Shown in pieces: positions 16,947 through 25,520 of a stretch of 64,000 bases of DNA. The position numbers and the translations under genes are program-made. The stretch's first letter is position 1; each line of letters starts with the position of its first letter. This DNA is from Bacillota bacterium. Lineage in GTDB: Bacteria > Bacillota > Clostridia > Lachnospirales > Lachnospiraceae. The notes under the pieces are model-generated. The model had not been told where the DNA came from. It did no database searches and saw only the letters and a list, made by a program, of their open reading frames with translations. The stretch spans positions 28,424 to 92,423 of the forward strand of contig JAEWCQ010000028.1 of NCBI GenBank assembly GCA_023390555.1, given 5' to 3'.

Positions 16947-18206
16947 ATGGGAATGACGATGACCCAAAAAATTCTGGCTGCACATGCAGGATTGGAATCT
17001 GTAACAGCAGGCCAGCTGATTGAAGCTGATCTGGATCTGGTGTTGGGAAATGATATCACCTCACCGGTTGCGATTCATGAGATGGAAAAAATGAAAGTGG
17101 ATGGTGTTTTTCATAAAGATAAAATTGCGTTGGTGCTGGATCATTTTGTACCGAATAAAGATATTAAATCTGCGCAGCACTGCAAATGCGTACGCGAATT
17201 TGCATGCAAACATGAGATCTCGAATTATTTTGATGTAGGAGAGATGGGAATTGAGCATGCGCTGTTACCGGAAAAAGGACTGACCGTTGCCGGTGATGTG
17301 ATTATCGGAGCAGACTCCCACACCTGTACGTACGGAGCACTTGGTGCCTTCTCGACCGGAGTTGGAAGTACCGATATGGCAGCCGGAATGGCGACTGGGA
17401 AAGCATGGTTTAAGGTTCCGGCAGCAATCCGGTTCAATCTTGTCGGTGAACCGGCTGCATGGGTGAGCGGAAAAGATATTATTTTACACATTATCGGAAT
17501 GATCGGTGTGGATGGAGCACTTTACAAATCCATGGAATTTACAGGAGACGGTATCCGTCATCTTTCGATGGATGACCGTTTTACGATCGCGAACATGGCA
17601 ATCGAAGCAGGTGGGAAAAACGGTATTTTTCCGGTTGATGATATTGCAGCTGTCTATATGAAAGAGCATTCCAAACGCCCGTACAAAGTATACGAGGCAG
17701 ATGCGGATGCAGAATATGATGAAGAATACACGATTGATCTGAGTACCTTAAGACCGACGGTCGCATTCCCGCATCTTCCGGAAAATACGAAGACGATTGA
17801 CGAAGTCGGTGATATTCCGGTGGATCAGGTAGTCATCGGTTCCTGTACAAATGGAAGACTGGAAGATCTTCAGATCGCTGCTTCTATTTTAGGCGGAAGA
17901 AAGGTGAAAAAAGGAGTTCGTGTCATTGTGATTCCTGCGACACAGAAGATTTATCTGGATGCGATGGAAGCCGGATATATCCGTACTTTTATTGAATCCG
18001 GAGCCATCGTGAGCACACCGACCTGTGGTCCGTGTCTCGGGGGCTATATGGGAATTCTGGCAGAAAATGAGCGTTGTGTGTCTACGACAAACCGTAACTT
18101 TGTCGGACGTATGGGACACGTGGATTCCGAAGTCTATCTTGCAAGTCCGGCCGTAGCCGCAGCCAGTGCGATTACCGGCAAGATTTCCAGTCCGGAAGAA
18201 ATATAA
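16947..18206 (+). CDS. leuC: 3-isopropylmalate dehydratase large subunit
   Basis: Aconitase-family large subunit that, with LeuD, isomerises 2- to 3-isopropylmalate in leucine synthesis. The 419-residue length fits the short LeuC/HacA-like form. The iron-sulfur ligands are the cysteine of IGSCTNGRLEDL (about residue 298) and the pair in TPTCGPCLGGYMG (about 358-361). Substrate motifs GADSHTCTYGALGAF and ATGKAWF are present. Starts after TAGGAGGAAATGCAGA. leuD follows after 12 bases. leuA and leuB are not in the window. Confidence 0.95.
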   Translation: MGMTMTQKILAAHAGLESVTAGQLIEADLDLVLGNDITSPVAIHEMEKMKVDGVFHKDKIALVLDHFVPNKDIKSAQHCKCVREFACKHEISNYFDVGEMGIEHALLPEKGLTVAGDVIIGADSHTCTYGALGAFSTGVGSTDMAAGMATGKAWFKVPAAIRFNLVGEPAAWVSGKDIILHIIGMIGVDGALYKSMEFTGDGIRHLSMDDRFTIANMAIEAGGKNGIFPVDDIAAVYMKEHSKRPYKVYEADADAEYDEEYTIDLSTLRPTVAFPHLPENTKTIDEVGDIPVDQVVIGSCTNGRLEDLQIAASILGGRKVKKGVRVIVIPATQKIYLDAMEAGYIRTFIESGAIVSTPTCGPCLGGYMGILAENERCVSTTNRNFVGRMGHVDSEVYLASPAVAAASAITGKISSPEEI

Positions 18207-18218
18207 GGAGGAGCCAAA

Positions 18219-18707
18219 ATGAAAGCAGCATGTGGAAAAGTATTTAAATACGGTGATAATGTCGATACCGATGTAATCATTCCGGCAAGATATCTGAACT
18301 CTTCCGATCCAAAGGAGCTTGCGACGCATTGCATGGAAGATATTGACAAAGAATTTGTGAAGAAAGTACAGGCAGGAGATATCATCGTTGCGACAAAGAA
18401 TTTCGGATGCGGTTCCTCACGGGAACATGCGCCGATTGCAATTAAGGCAGCTGGTGTAAGCTGTGTCATCGCAGAGACATTCGCAAGAATTTTTTACCGG
18501 AACTCGATCAATATCGGTCTGCCGATTATTGAATGTCCAGAAGCGGCAGCGGGAATTGAAGCAGGCGATGAAGTGGAAGTGAATTTTGATACGGGCGTCA
18601 TTACGAACCGGACAAAAGGTACGACATATCAGGGACAGGCGTTTCCGCCGTTTATGCAGAAAATCATTGACTGCGAGGGTCTGGTCAACTATATCAACCA
18701 GAAATAG
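18219..18707 (+). CDS. leuD: 3-isopropylmalate dehydratase small subunit
   Basis: The swivelling domain partner of LeuC. At 162 residues it is the short archaeal/clostridial form. It begins ACGKVFKYGDNVDTDVIIPARYL and has the substrate-binding loop FGCGSSREHAPIAIK (about 64-78). It is in an operon with leuC and followed by a bidirectional terminator. Confidence 0.95.
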   Translation: MKAACGKVFKYGDNVDTDVIIPARYLNSSDPKELATHCMEDIDKEFVKKVQAGDIIVATKNFGCGSSREHAPIAIKAAGVSCVIAETFARIFYRNSINIGLPIIECPEAAAGIEAGDEVEVNFDTGVITNRTKGTTYQGQAFPPFMQKIIDCEGLVNYINQK

Positions 18708-18732
18708 CAGTTGTGTTGTCTGTAAAGAAAAA

Positions 18733-18776
18733 GAAAACCGTGGCAGTCACAATCGGAAAATGCCACGGTTTTTCTT
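18733..18776. terminator. Bidirectional terminator between leuD and the AP2-type gene
   Basis: AAACCGTGGCA (arm ending 18745) pairs with TGCCACGGTTT (from 18761). A-rich and T-rich flanks on both sides make it work for both convergent genes. Confidence 0.85.
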
Positions 18777-18779
18777 GAT

Positions 18780-19586
18780 TTATAGAAAAGAAATTGTTCT
18801 ATGAAGATAGGCCAGATATTTGCCGGAAATCCGGAGCTTGGTATAGATATCGGCATATTCTTTGGCGGAATATTCATAGACGAAATTCTGCGTGAAATTT
18901 TTATCAATTCCATGAGAAAGCGCAAGGTCAACAGCTTTGTTATATGCCACGGCCGCCTTTGCTTCCGAGGAATAGGTGCCGACCGTGTAATTGCCATTGA
19001 TATGTATCTGTACTTTGTAGCGGGTCTGACCTTTTGCATGGATGGCAGTGACACCGGTGTATCTGTTGATGACAAGAATATTGGAATAGCGGTAATCCGT
19101 GATATCTCCGTTTGAAAAAATATAGTCTCTTCCTGCAACTGCATAGCTGTGAATCCCATAACGGGACAGCAGCGAGAGCTGCATGCCGTAGTCATTTACA
19201 TACAGATGGCCCTGCCGTTTCAGAATACGGTGGGAAGAGTAGAAAAACAGATCATCAATGTCAAATTTCAATTCTTCCGAGGGAGAAAGGTAATATATAA
19301 AATAATTTGTTTTCAGATAGATGGGGTTTTTAATATACATGCGGTTGTCGCGGAAGTTCAGCAGACTTATGATTTTGGCGTAAGAGAGCTGTCTGCATTG
19401 CTGAAAACTGTCCTCAATCGTATCAGGTTCATTGTTTAAGAGCTTTCCGGCTTCCAGATAAGCCTGGTGCGCTTCCGATTCGGAAGGAAAACTTCCAAGA
19501 CTAATATGCCGGTTCTGATAGGTAATGTTGGAGCGGTAGTAGACCGTACCGTCTTTTTTGAGTGCCAGATATACACCTGCGAGCAT
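18780..19586 (-). CDS. AP2-domain protein derived from an HNH-AP2 homing endonuclease
   Basis: The start is at 19586, behind AAAGGAG, giving 268 residues. Two AP2-like DNA-binding segments are visible: residues 4-48 (GVYLALKKDGTVYYRS, then ISLGSF and EAHQAYLEA) and 178-222 (GVTAIHAKG, YKVQIHINGNYTVGTYSSE, AAVAYNKAVD). Between them, residues about 108-176 follow the layout of HNH homing endonucleases, including NGDITDYRYSN (159-169), the counterpart of the usual NGNxxDNRxxN. The catalytic histidines expected before that motif and in the LHR segment are absent (LSRYGI and YIFSNGD instead). This suggests a domesticated, non-cutting DNA-binding protein. It is divergent from thrC; regulating thrC is possible but untested. 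Confidence 0.7.
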   Translation of the reverse strand: MLAGVYLALKKDGTVYYRSNITYQNRHISLGSFPSESEAHQAYLEAGKLLNNEPDTIEDSFQQCRQLSYAKIISLLNFRDNRMYIKNPIYLKTNYFIYYLSPSEELKFDIDDLFFYSSHRILKRQGHLYVNDYGMQLSLLSRYGIHSYAVAGRDYIFSNGDITDYRYSNILVINRYTGVTAIHAKGQTRYKVQIHINGNYTVGTYSSEAKAAVAYNKAVDLALSHGIDKNFTQNFVYEYSAKEYADIYTKLRISGKYLAYLHRTISFL

Positions 19587-19647
19587 ACAAGGACTCCTTT
19601 CTCGGATTGTTTCCATGACATTATAGCATAAAAAGTGAGACAGGTCA

Positions 19648-19677
19648 TTGACAGTGCAATATTTTTTCTTATATAAT
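19648..19677 (+). promoter_or_regulatory. Predicted promoter of thrC
   Basis: Consensus TTGACA (19648-19653), an 18-base spacer and consensus TATAAT (19672-19677), 51 bases before the start codon. Confidence 0.85.
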
Positions 19678-19728
19678 GAAACACAGTAAGCATTTTGAAT
19701 AAAATTACACAGATAAGAGGTTGAAAAA

Positions 19729-21219
19729 ATGGATTTGATATACGCAAGTACAAGAAATGCAGATGAAAAAGTGACAGCATCCCAGGCTATCTTAAAAGGT
19801 CTTGCAGAGAATGGCGGTTTGTTTGTGCCGACACAGATACCGTCTTTGGATATCAGTATGGACAAACTGGCCGGTATGACTTATCAGGAGATTGCCTATG
19901 AAGTAATGAAGCTGTTTCTGACCGATTTTACGGAAGACGAGTTAAAACACTGCATTAACAGTGCTTATGATCAGAAATTTGATACAGAGGAGATTGCCCC
20001 GCTGGTGAGTGCGGATGGTGCATATTATCTGGAGCTTTTCCATGGATCTACCATAGCATTTAAGGATATGGCATTGTCGATTCTGCCGCATCTTCTGATT
20101 GCTTCTGCAAAAAAGAACGAGGTGAAGAATGAAATCGTCATTCTGACGGCTACCTCCGGAGATACCGGAAAAGCCGCATTAGCTGGATTTGCAGATGTGG
20201 AAGGAACCAAGATCATCGTGTTTTATCCAAAGAATGGGGTAAGCCCGATTCAGGAGAAGCAGATGGTGACCCAGAAGGGAGAAAATACATTTGTCGTAGG
20301 AATCAACGGAAACTTCGATCAGGCGCAGACCGGTGTGAAGAAGATGTTTGGTGACAAAGAGCTGGAAAAGAGTATGGATGAGGCAGGATATCAGTTTTCT
20401 TCTGCAAACTCCATCAATATTGGCCGTCTTGTTCCGCAGATTGTCTATTATGTATATGCCTACGCAAAGATGTATGCGAATGGTGAAATTGGTGCTGATG
20501 AGAAAATCAATGTAGCAGTACCGACCGGGAACTTTGGTAATATTCTCGCTGCATTCTATGCAAAAACCATGGGACTGCCGATTGCAAAGCTGATCTGTGC
20601 ATCAAATGAAAATAAGGTTCTCTATGATTTCTTCGAGACAGGCACCTATGACAGAAACCGATCCTTTATTTTGACAACTTCTCCATCTATGGACATTCTG
20701 ATATCCAGCAATCTGGAGCGTCTGATTTACCGCATTGCCGGAAATGATGCACAGAAGAATGCGGACTTTATGAAAGCACTTACAGCTGCCGGTAAATACG
20801 AGATTACAGCAAAGATGAGAGAGCAGCTCGCAGATTTCTACGGTAATTATACAAGCGAGGCGGAGACAGCAGGCGTGATTCGGGATCTCTATGAAAAAAC
20901 AGGCTATGTCATCGATACACATACGGCAGTTGCAGCCGGTGTCTATCAGAAATACAAACAGGAAACAGGAGATGCAGCTACAAAGACCGTGATTGCATCT
21001 ACCGCAAGTCCATTTAAATTTACAAGAAGTGTGATGGATGCCATTGATGCAAAATACGATGTCATGTCTGATTTTGAACTGGTGGATGAACTGAGCCGGA
21101 TTGCAAACGTGGAAGTTCCGCAGGCGATAGAAGATATCAGGAGCGCTGCTGTCATACATGATACGGTTTGTGAAGTGGATGAGATGGAAGCAGTCGTGAA
21201 AAATTTCCTGCATATATAA
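19729..21219 (+). CDS. thrC: Threonine synthase
   Basis: PLP enzyme converting O-phosphohomoserine to threonine. The 496-residue protein is the long form (with an extended N-terminal domain starting MDLIYASTRNADEKVTASQA) and begins with the typical NGGLFVP segment. The PLP lysine is K112 in HGSTIAFKDMAL; the phosphate-binding loop is ATSGDTGKAA. The product pathway links to asd at 2.5 kb. It has its own strong promoter and is followed by a terminator, so it appears monocistronic. Confidence 0.96.
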   Translation: MDLIYASTRNADEKVTASQAILKGLAENGGLFVPTQIPSLDISMDKLAGMTYQEIAYEVMKLFLTDFTEDELKHCINSAYDQKFDTEEIAPLVSADGAYYLELFHGSTIAFKDMALSILPHLLIASAKKNEVKNEIVILTATSGDTGKAALAGFADVEGTKIIVFYPKNGVSPIQEKQMVTQKGENTFVVGINGNFDQAQTGVKKMFGDKELEKSMDEAGYQFSSANSINIGRLVPQIVYYVYAYAKMYANGEIGADEKINVAVPTGNFGNILAAFYAKTMGLPIAKLICASNENKVLYDFFETGTYDRNRSFILTTSPSMDILISSNLERLIYRIAGNDAQKNADFMKALTAAGKYEITAKMREQLADFYGNYTSEAETAGVIRDLYEKTGYVIDTHTAVAAGVYQKYKQETGDAATKTVIASTASPFKFTRSVMDAIDAKYDVMSDFELVDELSRIANVEVPQAIEDIRSAAVIHDTVCEVDEMEAVVKNFLHI

Positions 21220-21253
21220 TTACGCGCTAAAATTCGGAAGTAACAAATACAGA

Positions 21254-21293
21254 AAAGACAGTCTGCATGATTTCAGGCAGGCTGTCTTTTTCT
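21254..21293 (+). terminator. Rho-independent terminator after thrC
   Basis: 13-base arms at 21254-21266 and 21277-21289 (one G-U pair), followed by T residues. Confidence 0.85.
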
Positions 21294-21335
21294 GCTGTTG
21301 CTATAAGATAAATACATTGAAAGAAAGATATTCTG

Positions 21336-22217
21336 TTAAAACGCCGCCACAAAATTTACGGTTCCAAACGGGAAGATGACCGGCAGGATGTAGGACGGTG
21401 TCTCGAAGTGAAGCGTGTCATCGGTATGTACTTCCGGCGGGCAAAGAGCGAGCTCAATGGAGCGGCTGTTTGACATGTTGACATTAAAGAGTCCGTTGTG
21501 CAGATTCAAAAAATCCTCTAAAGATGCCTTAGCATATTCATTAAAATCCGGAAAGGATTCTCCCGCATATCTCGAGGCAAACGTAACGGAGGTATCCGTG
21601 TTCATATCCATTGCGGCCTGAATGGAGATCTGTCCGGAAATGTGCTGTGCAACACAGTAATTTGTCGGATAATCCGTGCAGGTAATCGGATCGAGCGGTG
21701 TGAAGTCATTTCCAATGAAACGAACCAGATTGTTGAATAAAAGCGTAAGATATTCAACTGCAGTTTCCGCGGTGGTTTCTTCGTTAGAATGAAGAAAATT
21801 ATGTAAGAGTTTTTTTACCATCTCCCGTTGCTCAACATTCGCATCAAGATCCAGAATTTCGTTCTGGGACTGATAGTCGGAAATCAGATTTTCAAAATCA
21901 CGGTTGGTCAGTCTGCCGTCCTCGATTAAGATCTGTCCAAGCAGGAGATAGTCCGGTTTCTGAGCGTCCAAAAGCGTTTTGACCTGTGCTTCCGTCAGAT
22001 ATCCGTTTCCCACTGCAAGCTCACCGAATTTCTTATCCTGATGTGTCTGAAGGATGACAATACTGTCCACTTCAGAAGCAGTAAGAAGGCCTTCATGGAT
22101 TGCAATTGTCCCCAGTTTCAAATGAACATCAGCCTGCTTTTTCATGGCAGCGACCAGCTCCGCAGTGGAAACAATTCCCCTGCTAAGTAAAAAATTGCCA
22201 AAAAACTGTGTAAACAT
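21336..22217 (-). CDS. MshEN-repeat/CheX-like fusion protein
   Basis: A 293-residue protein in two parts. Residues 5-116 hold four copies of a 24-residue motif, starting at 5, 34, 63 and 92 with an exact 29-residue period. Each fits the pattern xLGxx-hydrophobic pair-xxG-hydrophobic pair-x4-L-x3-L-xx-Q, with 5-residue spacers (ADVHL, THQDK, KPDYL). This is the layout of MshEN domains, which bind cyclic di-GMP in type II/IV secretion ATPases. The expected first Arg is Lys in copies 2 and 3 but Phe and Leu in copies 1 and 4. Residues about 145-293 resemble CheX/CheC phosphatases; the motif reads DFLNLHNG, with Asp for the usual Glu. It lies 5 bases downstream of a CheY-like receiver gene. Binding of cyclic di-GMP is inference. 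Confidence 0.7.
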   Translation of the reverse strand: MFTQFFGNFLLSRGIVSTAELVAAMKKQADVHLKLGTIAIHEGLLTASEVDSIVILQTHQDKKFGELAVGNGYLTEAQVKTLLDAQKPDYLLLGQILIEDGRLTNRDFENLISDYQSQNEILDLDANVEQREMVKKLLHNFLHSNEETTAETAVEYLTLLFNNLVRFIGNDFTPLDPITCTDYPTNYCVAQHISGQISIQAAMDMNTDTSVTFASRYAGESFPDFNEYAKASLEDFLNLHNGLFNVNMSNSRSIELALCPPEVHTDDTLHFETPSYILPVIFPFGTVNFVAAF

Positions 22218-22222
22218 ATGTT

Positions 22223-22600
22223 TTATCTCCCTTCAAAACGTGCAGTGATAACGGATTTTAATTGTTCAGAATCCAAAGGTTTCTGAATAAAATCCTTCGC
22301 ACCAGCCTCGATCGCCATCTTCAGCTGCGACTGGGTTCCGACAGAAGATACCATGATGATACAGGCGGACGGATCTGCCTGCATAATCTCTGAAACAGCA
22401 GTGATACCGTCTTTTACAGGCATTACGATATCGAGAAATACAAGATCAGGCTTTTCAGACTTGAATAAGTCGATTACTTCCTGCCCGTTTCCAGCCTCGA
22501 TGAAAGTTGCCTTGCCAAAAGAAGAAATAGTGTCTTTCAATTGTCTTCTTGCAAGGATAGAGTCATCCCCAATTAAAATTTTCGCTTCATCTAGTTTCAT
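22223..22600 (-). CDS. CheY-like single-domain response regulator
   Basis: A 125-residue stand-alone receiver. The acidic pair is in LIGDDS, the phospho-acceptor aspartate is in LVFLDIVMPVKDG, the switch Thr/Ser is in IMVSSVG and the conserved lysine is in FIQKPLD. It has no output domain, so it must act by protein contact. The downstream MshEN-CheX-like gene starts 5 bases after its stop and probably encodes its partner or phosphatase. No histidine kinase is adjacent. Confidence 0.9.
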   Translation of the reverse strand: MKLDEAKILIGDDSILARRQLKDTISSFGKATFIEAGNGQEVIDLFKSEKPDLVFLDIVMPVKDGITAVSEIMQADPSACIIMVSSVGTQSQLKMAIEAGAKDFIQKPLDSEQLKSVITARFEGR

Positions 22601-22647
22601 AGTATGAAAACCTCCAAATAATATATTAAAAAAATATATATACTCAT

Positions 22648-22676
22648 ATTTTACAATAGTTAAACTTAAGTTTCAA
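22648..22676 (-). promoter_or_regulatory. Predicted promoter of the receiver/CheX-like operon
   Basis: On the minus strand TTGAAA (22671-22676), a 17-base spacer and TAAAAT (22648-22653). A perfect 12-base palindrome, AAACTTAAGTTT (22662-22673), overlaps the -35 and spacer and could be an operator. Confidence 0.65.
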
Positions 22677-22710
22677 TCACAAATTACGCTGCGATTCCAC
22701 AAAAACAACA

Positions 22711-22739
22711 TTGCGGGAATAGAAAGAATACGTTATGAT
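22711..22739 (+). promoter_or_regulatory. Predicted promoter of the small membrane protein/two-component operon
   Basis: TTGCGG (22711-22716), a 17-base spacer and TATGAT (22734-22739), 29 bases before the start codon. Confidence 0.5.
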
Positions 22740-22768
22740 GGATAATAAAATGACAAGGAGAAAAAGGG

Positions 22769-23119
22769 ATGGGAGATCTTAACTGGCAGTATATCATAGA
22801 CGGAGCAGCCGCATTGTACGGGCTGTATGTATTTTTATCGGCGGTAAAGATGAAGCTGACCGGTGAAATCAGTTCGTTTGTTGCATCTCCGGAAGAATTA
22901 TATAAATGTAAGGATAAACAGGGATTCATACGGGCGGTATACGGGTGGATGACTGCATTTGGGCTTATCACGCTGTTTTATGGTGGGGCGAATATTGTAA
23001 ATTCATTTCTGTGGAATGACCCGATCTTTAATCTGATATCACTTGCCGTCTTTCTTCTGGCATGCGTGAAATTTATTTTTCTGCTGCATCGGGCAAGGAA
23101 AAAATATCTCAACTTATAA
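22769..23119 (+). CDS. Small membrane protein upstream of a two-component system
   Basis: A 116-residue protein that I do not recognise. Three hydrophobic segments are visible (about residues 5-28, 55-78 and 85-105), with a polar loop between the first two (SPEELYKCKDKQGFIR) and a basic tail (RARKKYLNL) that is probably cytoplasmic. The ATG follows AAGGAG. The response regulator starts 71 bases later in the same direction, so it may be an accessory protein of that system, but this is only positional. Confidence 0.65.
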   Translation: MGDLNWQYIIDGAAALYGLYVFLSAVKMKLTGEISSFVASPEELYKCKDKQGFIRAVYGWMTAFGLITLFYGGANIVNSFLWNDPIFNLISLAVFLLACVKFIFLLHRARKKYLNL

Positions 23120-23190
23120 TCAGAAAATTGTCACATGCCCGTCACATAGGACAGGTATATTTGAAAAAATCAGATATGGAGGAGGCCGTC

Positions 23191-23865
23191 ATGGAGAAAA
23201 TACTGGTCGTGGATGATGAGGAAAAGATACGTGCAATCATTCGCAAGTACGGAGAATTTGAAGGGTATGAAATCGTGGAAGCAAAGGACGGAATGGAGGC
23301 AATCCGGATCTGCAGGACAAATGATTTTGATGTGATTATTCTGGATATAATGATGCCGGAGCTGGATGGATTTTCTACTTGTAAGGAAATACGCAAAATA
23401 AAGGATATTCCAGTCATCATGCTGTCTGCAAGAGGCGAAGAATATGACAGAATTCATGGATTTGAACTTGGAATCGATGATTACGTGGTGAAACCTTTTT
23501 CGCCGAAAGAGCTGATGATGCGTGTGAAGGTCGTAATTGGCAGAAACAGCACGAAAGAGGAACGGACAAAGAGGGATATTTTTGAGGCCGAAGGTCTGCT
23601 GGTGGATTTTACCGGAAGGACTGTATCGGTGGATGGGCAGCGCGTCGATATGTCCCCAAAGGAATACGATTTGCTTTTTTATATGGTAAAAAACAGAAAT
23701 ATCGCATTGGAACGGGAAAAATTGATTACGGAAGTGTGGGGATATGATTATTACGGAGACGACCGGACACTCGATACCCATATTAAGCTGCTGCGAAGCA
23801 GCCTTGGCGAATACCGTAAATTTTTGGTGACCTTAAGAGGTGTCGGTTACCGTTTTGAAGCATAA
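23191..23865 (+). CDS. OmpR/PhoB-family response regulator
   Basis: A 224-residue regulator: receiver domain (residues 1-115) with LVVDDEEKI, phospho-acceptor Asp in VIILDIMMPELDG and KPF near 102-104, then an OmpR-type winged helix (about 130-224) with SPKEYDLLFYMVKN and the recognition region TLDTHIKLLRSSLGE. The ATG at 23191 is chosen because GGAGGAGG precedes it; the longer upstream frame is not supported. The cognate kinase gene starts 23 bases after the stop. Confidence 0.92.
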   Translation: MEKILVVDDEEKIRAIIRKYGEFEGYEIVEAKDGMEAIRICRTNDFDVIILDIMMPELDGFSTCKEIRKIKDIPVIMLSARGEEYDRIHGFELGIDDYVVKPFSPKELMMRVKVVIGRNSTKEERTKRDIFEAEGLLVDFTGRTVSVDGQRVDMSPKEYDLLFYMVKNRNIALEREKLITEVWGYDYYGDDRTLDTHIKLLRSSLGEYRKFLVTLRGVGYRFEA

Positions 23866-23888
23866 CATGCAGTGAAAGGGATGTCACA

Positions 23889-25442
23889 GTGTTGAGATCA
23901 GAAAAAATCAGTATTAAATGGAAAATATTCATCTACCTGCTTTTATTTACGGTTGTATTACTGGTCATACTCTGGCTTCTTCAGATTGCCTATCTGGATT
24001 CTTTTTATAAAATGATTAAAACAAAAGAAGCGGAGGATGTCTCCAGTCAGGTCATCTCACTCGTCAGTTCAGATGAGGATACGGATCAGCTCTCCAGTGA
24101 GATCGATGAGATTGCGGCTGCAAACAATCTGAGTATTCTGATTACGGATTCCGACGGGAATTCCATTTATAACGCAGAATATATCACGAATTCATCGATG
24201 AGATCCATTCCGAGCTCCATTTTTCAGCAGTATTATCAGATGGCACAGGAAAATGGCGGGACAACCAAGATAGAGTTTGAGGGAAATGTAAATAAGACTT
24301 TGGAAGAAAAGGACATGGTGCCGCCGTTTGAAAATAACGAAACATCAACGGAGGACATGCCGCAGGAGGGCGATGGACCGGATCTGGATGACGGAATGAA
24401 AAATAATCGGTTTATGCAGAATCATGGGCAGGAGATGGCAGAAAGCGTCATCTATTTTACAATTGTAGATGCCGGGTCACAGGAATATGTTGTTATGATT
24501 AACAGCGTGCTGACACCGGTGGATGCAACCGTCAATACGTTGAAGATACAGTTGATCTGGATTTCCGCGGTCATGGTATTGCTTTCCCTTGGAATTGCGC
24601 TGCTGTTATCGAAAAAAGTTTCCAAGTCCATGATAAAGGTTGCAGAGTCCGCAAAGGAACTTGCTGCCGGTAATTATGGAGTGGAGTTCGACGGGAAGGA
24701 CTATAGGGAAATCACCGAATTGTCCAATACCATGAATTATATGACAAAGGAACTGGAAAAGACTGAGAATCTGCGGCGGGAGCTGATTGCCAATGTGTCG
24801 CATGATCTGCGGACACCGCTCACCATGATCATAGCCTATTCGGAAGTGATGCGAGACCTGCCGGGAGAGAATACACCTGAAAATATTCAGGTGGTAATTG
24901 ACGAATCGAAGCGTTTGACAAATCTGGTCAATGACATGCTGGATATTTCAAAATTACAGGCAGGTGTCATGCAGAAAAGTGCAACGATATTCAATCTTAC
25001 GGAAAGTATCCAGTCCGTATTTGAGCGCTACAACAAGCTGAAAGAACAGGACGGATATACCATTGACTTTGAATATGACAGAGAGGTCATGGTGCGTGCG
25101 GATGAGTTTAAGATCTATCAGGTCATTTACAACCTGGTCAATAATGCAATTAATTACACCGGGGAAGATAAGACCGTTATCGTACGCCAGATTGTAAAAG
25201 AAAAGATTGTACGGATCGAAGTGTCAGACAGCGGGGCCGGTATTGCGGAAGAAGAACTTCCCTATGTATGGGACCGCTATTATAAGGTAGATAAGACACA
25301 TAAGCGGGCAATCACCGGAACGGGGCTCGGGCTCTCAATCGTTAAGAATATATTGAGACTGCATGGTTCGCAATATGGAGTTGACAGTGAGCTTGGAAAT
25401 GGCAGTACCTTCTGGTTTACGCTTGAAATCGAAGAAGACTAA
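23889..25442 (+). CDS. Membrane sensor histidine kinase
   Basis: A 517-residue kinase paired with the regulator upstream, starting at a GTG 8 bases after AAAGGGA. TM1 is at about residues 13-35 and TM2 at about 221-240. The extracytoplasmic domain between them has a very acidic, Asp/Glu/Met-rich stretch (about 140-180, with DMPQEGDGPDLDDG), which could contact cations or cationic peptides (inference). Cytoplasmic parts: HAMP, HisKA with NVSHDLRTPLTM, and HATPase with N box NLVNNAINY, G1 SDSGAGI and G2 GTGLGLSIV. The organisation matches ordinary Firmicutes envelope-sensing systems. Confidence 0.92.
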   Translation: MLRSEKISIKWKIFIYLLLFTVVLLVILWLLQIAYLDSFYKMIKTKEAEDVSSQVISLVSSDEDTDQLSSEIDEIAAANNLSILITDSDGNSIYNAEYITNSSMRSIPSSIFQQYYQMAQENGGTTKIEFEGNVNKTLEEKDMVPPFENNETSTEDMPQEGDGPDLDDGMKNNRFMQNHGQEMAESVIYFTIVDAGSQEYVVMINSVLTPVDATVNTLKIQLIWISAVMVLLSLGIALLLSKKVSKSMIKVAESAKELAAGNYGVEFDGKDYREITELSNTMNYMTKELEKTENLRRELIANVSHDLRTPLTMIIAYSEVMRDLPGENTPENIQVVIDESKRLTNLVNDMLDISKLQAGVMQKSATIFNLTESIQSVFERYNKLKEQDGYTIDFEYDREVMVRADEFKIYQVIYNLVNNAINYTGEDKTVIVRQIVKEKIVRIEVSDSGAGIAEEELPYVWDRYYKVDKTHKRAITGTGLGLSIVKNILRLHGSQYGVDSELGNGSTFWFTLEIEED

Positions 25443-25475
25443 AAAAGAAATCGTCCGGCAGGGCGATTTCTTTTT
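25442..25475. terminator. Bidirectional terminator between kinase and citrate synthase genes
   Basis: AAAAAGAAATCG (25442-25453) pairs with CGATTTCTTTTT (25464-25475) and is usable on both strands. Confidence 0.8.
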
Positions 25476-25476
25476 G

Positions 25477-25514
25477 TTCCTGTAAGGAGGAAAGCTTACC
25501 CTCTCATACAGGAA
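25477..25514 (-). terminator. Second hairpin downstream of citrate synthase
   Basis: TTCCTGTA/TACAGGAA arms (25477-25484 and 25507-25514) with an inner GAGG/CCTC stem. It has no T tract of its own. It lies just after the citrate synthase stop on the minus strand and probably stabilises the mRNA end ahead of the terminator. Confidence 0.45.
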
Positions 25515-25520
25515 CATAGG

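Noticed and set aside
18780..19586. AP2 protein as plant-to-bacterium transfer
   Set aside because: HNH-AP2 homing endonucleases in bacteria and phages explain it without a plant source.
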